Shown: one piece after another, positions 24,467 to 62,012 of the stretch | Layout: every line of letters starts with the position of its first letter | How positions within the stretch are numbered: position 1 is the first letter of the stretch | NCBI RefSeq assembly: GCF_032854445.1 | Contig: NC_088304.1 | Span: forward strand, 23,297,513-23,361,512 | DNA from: Liolophura sinensis | Taxonomy: Eukaryota > Mollusca > Polyplacophora > Chitonida > Chitonidae | Direction: 5' to 3' | DNA: 64,000 bases | Program-made: the position numbers and the translations under genes | Notes under the pieces: generated by a model | Told to the model about the DNA's origin: nothing | Databases searched by the model: none | The model's input: only the letters and a program-made list of their open reading frames with translations

Positions 24467-24699
24467 TGCCGGAGCTCAACAAAAAGCACGTCCTCACCCA
24501 AGCATTTATAAATATCAATATGGTCTTATTTTTAACAATTAAGATGTGGGAACAAGTTTGTATTATTTTGTCATGCTAAATGTGTAAGACTTATTAATGT
24601 TGATTTATTAGGTACATTGTTAAAATCAGTGCAAGCCTGCAGGCCTCGCTTTAATTTGGGTTTGTTTGATAATCAGTAGTCCTTTGGTTACCATGTCTA

Positions 24700-25130
24700 A
24701 TCAGACGGTGATTAGAGATTGGGCCACCACAGAGAACACATCACAAGCGTAACCTGAAGGGAGACGTCGTGGTTGACAACTGTTGTATATGTCTTCACAA
24801 GGACAGCCAGCAGTGAACACTTTACTCACAAACTGGTCTGCCCAGTAAAGATGAGAACTTATAGTCAACACGGTGTTTTCCCTTAAGCTAAGTTTGTAGC
24901 CCAGCACGAAAATGATAACTATAATTATGCCTCTGTGGTATTAGATCTGTTGACATAGACTTCGAGGGTGCATGTATTTGTAATTGAACTATATTATATA
25001 TTTGATTCTGTACATATTGTATGTAATATATTCTGATCATGTACTTGTAACGACTCACAACCTGGACTGCCCTATAAAGAGAAGAACTAAAGGTCAACAC
25101 GGGGTTTTCCCTTCAGATTATTATACGGAA
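24700..25130. repeat. Pair of about 215-bp direct repeats upstream of the LINE
   Basis: CTGCCCAGTAAAGATGAGAA ... GTCAACACGGTGTTTTCCCT (24838-24890) recurs as CTGCCCTATAAAGAGAAGAA ... GTCAACACGGGGTTTTCCCT (25068-25110). The spacing and the position before the LINE 5' end suggest promoter monomers, but the link to the LINE is inference. Confidence 0.5.
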
Positions 25131-25190
25131 CACAACACAGTCCTCGACTTATCTACAGGGCGAGGAGTTGACGGATTGGGGTTGGAGGGG

Positions 25191-25206
25191 TGGGGGGGGG
25201 GGGGGG
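25191..25206. repeat. Poly-G tract
   Basis: About 15 G in a row, with more G-rich sequence on both sides (25180-25215). Confidence 0.95.
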
Positions 25207-25629
25207 CGGGGAGCGTGCGAGTGGATTTGTCATTTAGTGTCTGGAGACACATAAAAGTTATCTTAAGGAAAGTAGCCATGCATGCTGCTGGCGGGGCTGT
25301 AATAAAAAAACCCACACGATACCGATAACGTTGTGCAAATCAACTCACGGGGTAGCCGTGTTAAAATGTTTTAAAAATTTGTATTGACACTATTTTGCGC
25401 ATCTGTTATTTCGCTATTCTTGATTTTTTCTACTGTCAACCATGCAGTAACGTCAGTATACGTGGGTGTCTTTTCACCTGTCGCATTAAAAGTAGGCGTG
25501 TACTCCAAGAGCTGATCTGTCACAAGCATCGAATTAAAGACGAGCTGGTTGTATTGTTTGACCGCAGAACGCTGTGCTATAAGTGTGTCATAGCAATGCA
25601 GCACTCTGCGTCAGTCCTATACCCGTTGT

Positions 25630-25960
25630 AGCGTTATCTGTGGCAGGATAACCTAGGCAGTGATGATGGGATAATTTATGCCTTGTTTTAGTCCAGGCTT
25701 CCACGGCTACGTAAGCTAGCCATTGATGGCCGGATAACCTGGGCAAAGGTAGAAGGATAACGTAGGCTTTGACGGCAGGATAACCTGGGCAAAGACAGCA
25801 GGATAACCTACACATTGACGGCAGGATAACCTAGGCCTTGACGGCAGGATAACCTTGGCATTGATGGCGTGATGACCTAGGCATTGATGTTATGACAATC
25901 TAGACATTGACGGAATTATAAACCAGTCATTGGTAGCTGGATAAGCATTATAAGTTCAAT
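25630..25960. repeat. Imperfect minisatellite, about 24-bp unit
   Basis: GGATAACCTAGGC-type words recur about every 24 bases from 25645, most regular at 25725-25885, with units of the form GGCAGGATAACCTAGGC. Confidence 0.8.
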
Positions 25961-26895
25961 CTGAAATACCGCTACATATATATACATTTATGTGACTGGT
26001 GTTTTACACCCTGCCCAAGAATATTTCACTTTTTATATATATTTAGGAAATATTAGTGAAAGAAAGATATTCATATGACTACAAGAAAATGTATTGAGCA
26101 GATTAACATTCAGGCTTTATACACTGGGCAGGTATGTACTATGATAATATGAATTCAAAATGGCCACTGAATGAAGTAAAACTTGACATCTTAATACAAT
26201 GAAACGGTGGGTCAATTTTCTGTCGATTTTTTACCATATCTAACACAGTAAAATTATTGTTCTGTGGTATTGTTCGCTCAGTAAAAATATGAAATGGCAG
26301 ACCACAACTTGAAGGGATCTATGGGTTAGCGACTGTAAAGTCTAAAAACGCTTTAAACGGGATACTATGAAATGACTATCAGGTTTTAATCATCATTCAG
26401 TGTCACAGATTGTGTCATAGATGGCAAAGATGGCAAAACTTTAAGACTACCTGTTATTTTTTCTTTGTATGAACTGTTAAGACAGTTATTCAGCAAATAC
26501 ACATCAAGATGTCCACAGGCGAGCAGAAAAATGCATGCAAAAAAACCAAAAAAAAAAAGAAAATCAGTATGTATGTTCAGATGAAATGTAATTCTTCAAA
26601 CAGTGAGCTACCAACAGTGCCTATGTACACCTTGGAATTCCACTGTCCTTTGTATTAGCTTCTGGGCTCACCCTAAGTGCTGAACCACAGCATATAGCAT
26701 AATCTTCACCCCCAAATCTCCACATTATAGAAAGGCGACACAATGCTGACAGGGTGACATAATGATTGGGCTTCAGTCTTCACTGAAAGATGGTGTGAAG
26801 TTCACTGGTGCACCTGTTTAGTTGTGACATAACAACAGAGGACAAAGTTAACATAAATGTCTGCCTCTGAATAATGCATCAACACGCAGTCTCAT

Positions 26896-29521
26896 TCAAG
26901 TGTAGAGATCAAAGTCAATTCTCTTGGAGCTGTAAAATTGTCCGTCTGAGCCGACCTTCTTGCACAATACGCCCTTGCCAAAGTAGCCCTCGTCAGCCCA
27001 GTGGAGCATCTGTGAGCTGGAGAATGGTCCATGAAGCTCACAATCTTCTCTCTCCTCCCACTTGTACATCCACATTACCTCAGATGATTCCTCGGGTTTG
27101 TCTGAAAATACGAAAATCCATGTGTATTCTAACGACCTGCTCTCTCCATGACAGATCATTCAAATCTATCCACCTAATGCTCTGTTGAGAAACACCTGCT
27201 TTTCTAATACAAGCGAAAAGTGACGTCATCCATGTTAGCCAAAGAAGGCTGCGAACACGAAAAATAACGTGACAATCATTTCCAAAGAAACAAAGAAAAA
27301 CTTTACCAATATCTGATTTAACCGATTGCCCACATAGTGAATCATAAATAGTCCCCGTACCACGTGATGAAATTTGGCCTGTGTTCACCGTCCTGCTTTG
27401 TTCATTCACAGTAACTTTACAACAACAACATGCCTATTACAACAAAGGATGTTAATGTCGTTTCCATTAGTCAATCTGGATTATCAATATGTTAAATTAG
27501 CCATCTGTATCTGACTGTGAGTTCTTCCAGCAAAGGTACTCTTATAAAATTTGGGACAGATATTAGTAATGTTTAAAGTAGAATATTACATTTCTTTACT
27601 AACCTTTTGGACAAGTAAAGATACAGTGTATGAGTACATTGTTCATTAGATGATCTAACCATGTGAGAAAAAGAAACTCAATATCCCTGAGTTTCCTGAG
27701 GTCGCTGGCGTCATGGTGATGATGCAGAAAGTTATATCAGAAAACGCAAACAATCCATCTCAGTCTTTGTCTCTAACAATACTTTCCATACATGTATAAT
27801 CTTTATCTAGAATGTGTACAACATGATTCTAACCAAAGTCTAAAACAATTTTATTGATGAATGCCGATTAAATAGGTCCATGAGAGGACCTATGTGTGTC
27901 TCTCAGGCTCCAAAGGTCAAGCTTGGTAGGTGGTGGCAGTGAGGTAAAGCACAAGGTACAGAGTGACACATGTGGTGTATTAAGGAGTCTGGGAGTAGAC
28001 AACAACAAAATGGCCACTGTTGCCATAGATCTTAACTCCACACAGTGTGCATAATCTTCTTTAGTATCTTAACATTGATAGTTCTGCAGTCTACATACAG
28101 CTGCCTGTGTTTTTATTTATATGACAAATTTTAAATCTTTCCAGCCAGGAGAGTTTCTGACCGACCAATGAACAATCAGATAACAATCAACTGCTTGTGC
28201 TAAATGCAGACATGTCCAGCTTTTACACTGAATAGATTCAGATTAGGAATTGTACTACAACGCCCACTTAGGGCAGAATATAAAAGGGGAATGTACAAAG
28301 GCAGTTTATTTGACTGAAGGATTTACCTGTCTGTCTTAAACACACACAGGACCTATTTGTAATGCATTTTTACCCCTTGGTTTGACCAGCACGGTCACCA
28401 GTTTCTACTGAGACATAGGGATTCATATTAATTGAAGAAAGCAATTTTTTTTATGTTTTTATTCATTATTTTTTTTTCATTTACAGCCACATAATGTACT
28501 TACCATTTGAAGATTTTTCAGTGTCAGCTTTATCAGCTGCATTACTTTCTCCTTTGCTGTCTTTAGAATCTTTGTTATCAAAGTTGTCTGCAAACATATC
28601 TAAGGCATCATCATCATTCGCACCTTCAGGTAATCTGGTTTCCTTCTTTTCTCCCTTTAAAGACTTCAGCGTAAAAACGAGTTTCTCATACGTGGCCTCA
28701 TAAATGTCCATTACACCAGCTGACACCAGGTCATCAGCCAATCCTGTCAGTTTCAGGAACATGGCTTTGTCTTCTGGGTTATCTCCCTTAGAATCTCCGG
28801 CAGCCATTTTCTGTTTTTTGGCTTTCCATCTTTGACTTGCTGTCATGGATTTTGTTCCACCTCCCAGACGCCTCAGGGCCTTGGCAATGGTTTCTCCAGG
28901 CTTTACCACCTCTATCATTTTCTCGTAAATCTGTGCCTTGTTTTCGTCTTTGATATCCCAGTAATCACTATCATTATCGTCGTCGTTGTCCATGTCTCCA
29001 GTTCCACTTGTCTCCCCTTTGGATCTCTCCTTTACTCTCACCCAGTCTATGTTGTCCATCCAGTGATCCTTGATGTTATCCTGTAATTCCAAAGAAAACA
29101 GTTACGGTGACTCCAATTTTATTTTTTGATTTATGGGCTAGCCAACAATAAACACATCCTAAAAATAAAATAAACGCAAAATCCAAAATTCACCTTTTTA
29201 ATTTTTTTCCCAATCTTAATGCTTATTTTACAGCATTCCCATTTTTTAAAAGGCTTTCCAATCACACAAATATGTCCTTAGCGGGAAAAATTGCTGGGAC
29301 TGTTCACATTTCCCACAAATCAGATGATTTTTCAATTTCATTTTTATTCCCTCCACCCAAACTGAAAAACGATTAATACAACAATGTGAACTTGCTTGGG
29401 CTAATGTCATCTCAGAATATGCAAATAAATGCTGTCATAACTGTTTTTGGAGATTGTTCTTATCTACAAATCACTGTCAGACTGCAACAACTATACAACT
29501 TGGACAATAGGAAGTGGGACT

Positions 29522-29585
<64 letters not shown>

Positions 29586-32124
29586 TAATGATTTATCTCT
29601 AACATGAAATTGATGCAAATTTTACACCTTCAAACGTTTGAACTTCAAAACACTGCACTGAAAGGCCTTGGTTCAGAAATCACAAAAAGCAGGTCCAAAA
29701 TTATGTATAAATGACTTTTTTCTTTGTATGAAGGTTACTGCTAACATATTCCTTGCAGTGCATGTGCCGTTTTCTAACATTTGCTTTACATCACTGCCAC
29801 CACTTGAAAATTTTGTACAGAGATCTTGAACAACATCAAGGTCACTGGGGTCATGGTGATAAGGCAAGAAGTGATGTCAGAAAATATTAAAAAAAAACTT
29901 CTGTCTTAACTTTTCCATTTGATAATACATTATACACAATCTGATATACCCAACACCTGAAACACATTTATTGATAAATGCTGATTAAATAAATCGCACC
30001 AAAAACCAATAATGAGGCTAAGCCTAAACAAGCCGACATGCATCATAGTCTCCAGAGGTGAGGCTTGTCTAATGGTGAGGGTGTTGTAAAGTGAACGCTG
30101 GGGAGTGGCACACGAACAGAGAATGACACATGCACAAATAACCTGAATTACTACAAATATGAGAGCCATATTAATTATTTATACTTTTTATTTGTTTCCA
30201 AACACATTTCATAATCCTCATGTACATGTACAATGCCAGTGTGAAACATTTTTCAACCTTGATTTTCTCCACACATTAGTACTTGCTATGCATTACCTCC
30301 GTTGATCATTATATGTACAGTAAGTATGTATGCTTGGGGTTTTACGTCTTACATGCATAATTCTTCAGTCATATGACGATGGGGCGTCATCATGTGTGTG
30401 TATATGAGGATACTGTATCTTCTTGTAGCAGGGCGATTCCATGCCACCAAAACACTGCTGCCACTGAAGTATCATGACAAAGACACGTGCAATGACACCC
30501 CACCCAGTCACATTATACTGACACTGGCCACCCAGTCCTGTTTCTTGTCTGTAGCCTCTCAATAGTGAGCACCAAGCGAGGCAGCAGCAAGTATCATTTT
30601 TGTTAAAGTCTCTGGTATGACTCAAACCAAGCTTGATCCCAGGTCTCAAGACTTCAAGGCGGATATACTCTGACCATTAGGTGGTCCTTGATCATTATAA
30701 GGCACTGGGATTAAAATCTGTGAGCATCTATGCCATTACTCCTTAGTGGAAGTCCTGTTGACGTATATCAGGAATTCAATCCTTATAATTCTATCTCTGT
30801 TTCTAACATTAATTGGCTCTTAGCTCAACATTACAAGTAATAATTTCCATTTTTAATAGTTAGCTACCCAAAGTGGTTGATGCGTAATATTTTTTGGTGT
30901 TATTGGTGCCTGAAGACAAGAGACCCAGGTGCCTGCAAAGCTAATTTATTCTTCCAATGTACCTTGGTTTTCTCAAAGATATACATCCCATGCTTGTCGA
31001 AATGCCCTTCTTCCATCTCCTCTATCATGTTAAATGGTGTAATCTTCACTCCTTCATCATAGTCTATTGTTGCATCTTCCTGACCTGTAAATACACAAAT
31101 AACAATTGAATAAAGTGAACAGGAATTCTACATGCAGTCAACACTAGTTACAATGACATTGATTTCAATGAAAATATTTGACTTTAAAAAAAAAACCCAA
31201 GGAAACAAATCACCATATATGCTGAGGTCACACCCTTAAATACTCTGTAACCTGTTCATCTTGAACAATCATGGATTAAATTAGCCCCAAAGAACTCCAA
31301 CTCTATTTTTTACATTTGCCTAGCGTCATTGGAGTCTCAATGCTAACAGTATTAATTTTGCACTCAACAAAGGTCCAGGTCAATTCCCCTCCCCCCCACC
31401 TTTGTTATTGAACAAGTCTCATGCAAATAAAAGACACCAACCTAAAGTCCTGCTTTCCACACCCACTATAATAGATTTATTATAGCCGTGAAGGCTTCCA
31501 AGAACTCACGGCTTCCCTACTGCTTCACTATGAAGCAGGACATGCGTGTGGGCCTACATGTAGTTGCTCAACATGGTAGCCACGGCCGAGGAGCATGTTC
31601 AATGGAAACCTTCATGGCTGTAACAAATCTATTCTAAAGCGAGTAGGGACATATGGTGGAGGTGCGGTGGGTGTGGAAAGCAGGACATTAGGTTGGTGTC
31701 TTTCATTTGCACAAGACTGTTCGATAACGAAGAGAATCGGCCGATACCTTCGTTGAGTACGAAATTAATACTGTCAGCGTCGAGACTCCAACGACACTAG
31801 GCCAACATGAGAAAAGGAGTTGGAATCTTTCGGGGCTATTTTAATCCATGATTGCTCACGGCGAACAGATCACAGCGTATTTGAGGGTGTAACCTCAGCA
31901 TATATCGTGATCTGTTTACTGATTGTCACTAAACCTTCAATATCATCTTCAGCCAGAACATTGTACTGATCTTCCTTCACGTCTGCATCTTCCTCATCAC
32001 TGTCCAGCGAATGTTTTCCTTTGAAACGCGGGGCATGATCAGCGCCTTCCGCTCCCAGCTCGGACTCGAAATCAAACTCCTCCTTCTCCTCATCGTCAGC
32101 AAACTGAACTTTCCTCTTAGACAT
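26896..32124 (-). CDS. CD2BP2: CD2BP2 / Lin1 homologue, GYF-domain U5 snRNP protein (4 coding exons)
   Basis: CD2BP2 is a nuclear U5 snRNP-associated protein that uses its GYF domain to bind proline-rich partners. Exons on the minus strand: 32124-31935, 31084-30963, 29080-28504, 27101-26896. They total 1095 nt including the stop, 364 residues, near the roughly 340 of the vertebrate protein as I remember it. The start [13 protein letters not shown], the acidic run [19 protein letters not shown], the junction peptide EGQED and the conserved [18 protein letters not shown] all fit the family. Exon 3 has [14 protein letters not shown] and a long acidic/lysine-rich middle. Exon 4 is the GYF domain: MYKWEE, then [17 protein letters not shown], ending KRIDFDLYT and a stop. 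All junctions are GT-AG and keep frame. No AATAAA was found close after the stop. Introns carry a foldback element, an AT microsatellite and dispersed repeats. Confidence 0.95.
27690..27980. repeat. Dispersed repeat, copy 1 (CD2BP2 intron 3)
   Basis: Diverged match to 29815-30140: shared words include GGCGTCATGGTGAT / GGGGTCATGGTGAT, TTTATTGATGAATGC / TTTATTGATAAATGC and GAGTGACACATG / GAATGACACATG in the same order. The family is unknown. Confidence 0.65.
29526..29582. repeat. (AT)n microsatellite
   Basis: About 28 uninterrupted AT units in CD2BP2 intron 2. A smaller (AT)n run lies at 15942-15961. Confidence 0.98.
29815..30140. repeat. Dispersed repeat, copy 2 (CD2BP2 intron 2)
   Basis: Partner of the repeat at 27690-27980, same orientation and order of shared words. 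It could be an old SINE or the trace of a duplication within the gene. Confidence 0.65.
30325..30690 (-). mobile_element. Old SINE-B-like copy in CD2BP2 intron 2
   Basis: GCTTGGGGTTTTACGTCTTA and CAGTCATATGACGATGGGGC match the SINE-B tail region. The far end has a tRNA-like stretch near 30640-30690. The middle is unlike the reference copy. Confidence 0.5.
31203..31917. mobile_element. Foldback element with about 300-bp inverted arms, CD2BP2 intron 1
   Basis: The left arm (about 31203-31500) and right arm (about 31600-31917) are inverted copies: AAACAAATCACCATATATGC pairs with GCATATATCGTGATCTGTTT, CAATCATGGATTAAA with TTTAATCCATGATTG, AAAGACACCAACCTAA with TTAGGTTGGTGTCTTT, and CTTTCCACACCCAC with GTGGGTGTGGAAAG. 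One arm has about 28 extra bases. The loop is about 100 bp. No ORF and no clear target duplication were seen. It ends 17 bases from the exon 1 donor. Confidence 0.88.
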
Positions 32125-32556
32125 CCCTGTTACCGATGGGGGTCTTGGCAGCAACAAACGAGGGCTGAGTCGAAAGACAAAGTTGTGCAAGTGTATGTAG
32201 TAAACAACAACAACACGCACTTGTTTTGAACAGCGGGAAGTGTAACGTGATTACGCGTGAAAGCACGAGAGGTCATGTTAGGCGGCAGATTGTTCCTGGC
32301 AACCTGACGCTGTTTTGCTGGGGAAAATGAAAGTCTGGCGCCAAACTTTGTGGCGTTTTTGTTTTGATCCAGTGTACGTGGTTGGTGATAATGGGTCGCA
32401 ATATTTCCACAGATAAAGAGCTTGCCAAACTCATGGAAGTTTAATTTTGGCAGACGAAGGCCTGCTATTCCAGTACATGTATGTGGAGAATTAGCAGTGG
32501 CGTTATTTGGGGTGGAGTTTTCGTTTGTAGTTTTGACACTTCGTTTCAGTCAGTTT

Positions 32557-32690
32557 TTGAGGGCCTCCGTGGCCAAGTGGTTGTCGTATTTGTTTGGCAC
32601 AAAATTTCAGGGGCCTCTCACCAGGCCGTATCCAGAGTCTCTGTCTCGTTTTCTCCAAGGTAAAACGCCAGTCAAAATAAATAAAATACC
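32557..32690 (+). mobile_element. Short SINE with tRNA-like head
   Basis: GGGCCTCCGTGGCCAAGTGG head followed after a deletion by GGCCTCTCACCAGGCCGTAT and an AAAACGCCAGTCAAAATAAA tail. It lies between the CD2BP2 and SANBR starts. Confidence 0.6.
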
Positions 32691-32857
32691 GGTATTCATT
32701 TTCCGCAAAGCATAATGTAGAAAAAGAAAAAAAAGTGTCGTTGTTTGTTTAGGGGGTCATTTAACAAGCATGCTTCTTAAAGTTTTATCTGTATTGTAGC
32801 CTTGATTTGTGTTTTGTAGTTCCCAGAAAAGCATCACCCTCCCTTTGCACCCTCCCA

Positions 32858-33032
32858 TGCTGGCTTCCTCTGCGGTCGTACGTGGGAAGGTCTGGCAGCA
32901 ACCTGCGGATGGTCGTGGGTTTCCCCCCGGGCTCTGCCCTGTTTCCACCCACTATCATGCTGGCCTCTGTCGTATAAGTGAAATATTCTTGAGTACGGCG
33001 TAAAACACCAGTCAAATAAATAAATAAATCTT
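32858..33032 (+). mobile_element. SINE-A, 5'-truncated
   Basis: Runs from CATGCTGGCTTCCTCTGCGG to the CAAATAAATAAATAAATC tail. It lies in the CD2BP2-SANBR intergenic gap, about 280 bp before the SANBR start codon. Confidence 0.88.
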
Positions 33033-33314
33033 AAATTGATTTCATTCACAGAACATTCAGAACTTTATGTGAGAAAGTATTTGTTGAGGGATGTTAATAT
33101 AATAACCAGAGTGGATTCTTTTGGTACTAGGCTATTTTATATCATGAAAGTACTGCGTGTTTGTACAACTACAACTACATGTATGTTTTTTTTATTTTTT
33201 TGTTTTAACAGGTCTATCATAATGCAAGAACACCATAGGTAAAATGATCAGAAGATGAAACTGGGTTATGTGTTACATTGTTATTGACGAGCTCATACAT
33301 ACTTCATGACCAGG

Positions 33315-58790
<25,476 letters not shown>

Positions 58791-59429
58791 CGTAGTCAGT
58801 GTTAACAAATGAATGCTCCGAACAAATGAGTACAAATTATCATGGGTCAAAGTTGAGGTGCATGTTCTTTAATATTCATATAACTCGTATATACAGAGGC
58901 AAGGTAGACTACCAGATTGTTAAAAAAAAAAACCTTCTGCATTTCCTACCACCACCTGTCGTTTTCTCTTCTTCATCCCAGTGTCCATCACCTCACTGTA
59001 GATAAGCCCACCTAATAGAGCATTTCGTTAATAACTCAGCAACAGCATTGTATCATGCAAAAGCTGCCCTCTATCAGTATTCACTCACCCACTTGTCACG
59101 TGATCTTTATTTTGGCATACCTAAAAATCTGCTTGATGCCCATCCTATAATATGTATGTAAATATCGTGATATTATCCATAAAGAACAAAACATTTGTAA
59201 AACGTTATCTTCTAATGAAGTGACTACTGAACATAAATGTTGTGTGTTAAAAGAATGGGAGAATACCGTAGCTTAACATTTAGCTGCTATTTGTTCAAGT
59301 AGTCTCCACGCACTGTAGTCACCGTACCGTAACTACACCTTATTACACCCATCACTTTTGTCTGATGTGTGATAAAGTCGCTAATGTACAGAGATAATAT
59401 AGAAGATGATTTGCCTTAGACTGTACAGT

Positions 59430-59573
59430 GGGAAGGTCTGCCAGCTACCTGCGGATGGTCGTGGGTTTCACCGGGCTCTGCCTGGTTACCTCTCACCATA
59501 ATGCTGGTCGCCGTCGTGTAAGTGAAATATTCTTGAGTATGGCGTAAAAACCAATCTGATAAATAAATAAATA
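59430..59573 (+). mobile_element. SINE-A, 3' part
   Basis: GTGGGAAGGTCTGCCAGCTA through GAGTATGGCGTAAAAACC and an AAATAAATAAATAG tail, downstream of SANBR. Confidence 0.85.
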
Positions 59574-60504
59574 GACTATACATCATGGGCACCTACAAAT
59601 ACAAATCTGGTTAGGTCGGAACCTGTTCCCACGCACCTTGACATAGTCAACGGCTCTTTGGCTTCGCTGCAGTTACAAGTTAGTCATATTGTTTCACCGG
59701 TTACGTGTGGCCATGTGCAAGCTCTCACGCTGTCGTCGCTGTTCTGGTTTTAGTCTCTATGCTCTGCGTCTAAAATTATATTGTATTCCTGCATAAATCT
59801 GGATTTTCATAGAGTCGTAAGCATCACGAGGCAGATATTTTCAGTCACATGCTCTTGAATTCGATACTGTGTGATTATGTTCACCTCAAGTCTGTAGTGC
59901 ATACTTTATTAAGACGGATACTCTGAATGGACATGGAGGCACTTTCGCTCTACTACTTCATTGGTCGAAACCTGTTACATGCATGCATTTGAAATGTACT
60001 TGAATTACTCATCAGGGATGCAGGAGTCAACCCTGTTGAGAAGGTGGGATGAACTCAGGCGTAGCCTGGATGGCTTGCACGAAGCTCTCTTAAGTAGACA
60101 TTACTACATGAAAGTGTACCATGGCAATCAGCAGCGTAGTCATTACATATCATGGGGCCGGTTTCTTGAAGCGCACTTAGTTAACTACCATGACAGCCTA
60201 CGTTGTAGAAATATAAAGTGCACTTAGGTAAGGGCTACAAAACACTAAGTACGCTTCATGAAACTGGTTCATGACAGTTACGTGCTTGTGACTTAAGGAG
60301 GGCTTCGGGCAAGTGGAGCCCGGCCCGTCTTCCACAAAGAAATTGCAAGCTAATTGGATTTTTGTAATTACCCTGTATCTGTGATATTATGGCTGTATGA
60401 TTCCTAATTCTGGTTATTTATTTATAATGAATGGATCACGGCAAAGCCAAGTTCCCAGAACTTGAATTGTAGTGCTCCATTTTAACGTTTTGCTCTCAAC
60501 GGAA

Positions 60505-60560
60505 ACGGGCCTCCGTGGCCGAGGTGGTTAGCCTGCCAGCGCGACAGCTCTTTGGATGTT
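60505..60560 (+). mobile_element. tRNA-like SINE head fragment
   Basis: GGGCCTCCGTGGCCGAGGTG followed by GGTTAGCCTGCC: a box A region with no SINE body after it. Confidence 0.45.
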
Positions 60561-61944
60561 CATTGACAGTCGACGTCGCTAAGCAGTTGTGTCACCTGAC
60601 ATGTCAATAAATGTCATCTTCACATTCCAAGCCTTGTTAACGTGGGATATTTCTCGGCGGAACTTAATTTTTATACCTGTATCCACACTGGTGTATACGA
60701 TTCTATATGATTTCCTCTGTAGTCCGGATGAGAATACATTATGGCGTGTATGAAAAGAACTGTTTCTGGGTGGTAATATGCAAATTTATTAATCCGTCCT
60801 ATATATTAACCAGTCTGTATAATAGCATTAGAGTGTTGTGAAAGGAAAGATGTCAATGTTTGGATGACACGGCCACCATTGGTGTGTAATTATGGATGGT
60901 GGAATTTTATGAAATAAATATTGCTCGTGTTTAGAAGCTGGAAGGAATTGTTTTTCTTTCCTGTATATTTGATTAGACCATGCACTGCTGAGTTACATGT
61001 CGTTCTGTTGTGGCACAAAACCATTTTGAATGTATACCTTTCCCTTGTCAATAGTTTTTGTTGAAAAGGACGAAGTATTTGCTGATAGACTTCAAACTGA
61101 AAATGCAAGAAGCCCCAAAAACTATTTTGCCATTAAGGTTGTGGTTAATATTTGTCCTGCTTATATTTAAGATATGAACAAAACCCCACAAGTATGATTT
61201 GTATACCAAGAGCCCCGAGTTAGTTCAATTCTACGTTTGATTGAAATTGTCACTCAAAATAAGGCGTTTGGTTGCCATTGGCAATGGGAATGACTTGTCA
61301 GGGTTTTTAAATTTCTTTCCAAACAGTGTAACTGGTCGAACGAATTAAATCTCTACTTATAGGTAACGTTCTGTTGCTAATGTCCAACGGAATGTTTGCG
61401 TTCCTTAACTTGTCCAATAAGCAAGACATCATCTCTTTGTCATCTGCCTGTCGGCTGCCTGAACGTGTCCCCGATCAGTCGAACCAAAGTCCTTCAACAA
61501 GAATGTGGCCAGACCATGGCGCCGATGTGCTGGATTAACGTATTGGGCCGATAGCTCTGTAATGGTACTGGGCGCAGTACCTGACCACTGTCCCTTAATT
61601 GTTCGTCCAAGAGACAGTTGCTGAAGTACTGGATCATATGATGAAGTTCCGGCTTTTGGAGGGGTTTGTCGTGTGATGCCTGTTGGTTGTGAGCGTTTCT
61701 GTATGTTCAGGATGGAGTCTTCCCAGCCTGAGTCCCCCTGGGACTCTCTAGAATCGAGAACAAAGGATTTCATAAACACACAAGCAGACTTGAATCGAAG
61801 TTTTCGTTCACAATATACCTTTACGGATTGGCTAGTAGCTGCTCGCAATTCGTGAGTGCATCATGCCGATGGTACGGCCATATGGGCATTTCCTTATCTC
61901 AGTGAAGTCAGATATATGGGGTCAGCTCCCTTTTTATACCGACT

Positions 61945-62012
61945 TCACGCTAACATATCGCTGAGTACGGCGTCAAACACCAATTAATGAAATAAATAAA
62001 TAAATAAATAAT
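61945..62012 (+). mobile_element. SINE-A-like tail fragment
   Basis: CTGAGTACGGCGTCAAACAC followed by AATTAATGAAATAAATAAAT. The sequence before it differs from SINE-A, so it may belong to a related family sharing the tail. Confidence 0.6.

Larger units (their letters stand above)
25131..26895. other. Intergenic, CD2BP2 3' side
   Basis: Holds a poly-G tract, the 24-bp minisatellite and a SINE-A tail fragment at about 25990-26035. The part nearest 26896 presumably includes the CD2BP2 3' untranslated region, but no poly(A) signal was identified. Confidence 0.6.
32125..33314. promoter_or_regulatory. Divergent CD2BP2-SANBR intergenic region
   Basis: About 1.2 kb separates the two start codons, which point away from each other. 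The CD2BP2-proximal part (32230-32420) has several CG words (AACGTGATTACGCG, TAGGCGGCAG). The rest carries two SINE pieces. No clear TATA box was picked; 5' untranslated exons cannot be placed. Confidence 0.5.

Noticed and set aside
24700..25130. Long terminal repeats of an LTR retrotransposon
   Set aside because: The direct repeats are only about 215 bp apart, with no gag-pol between them, and lie beside a LINE.
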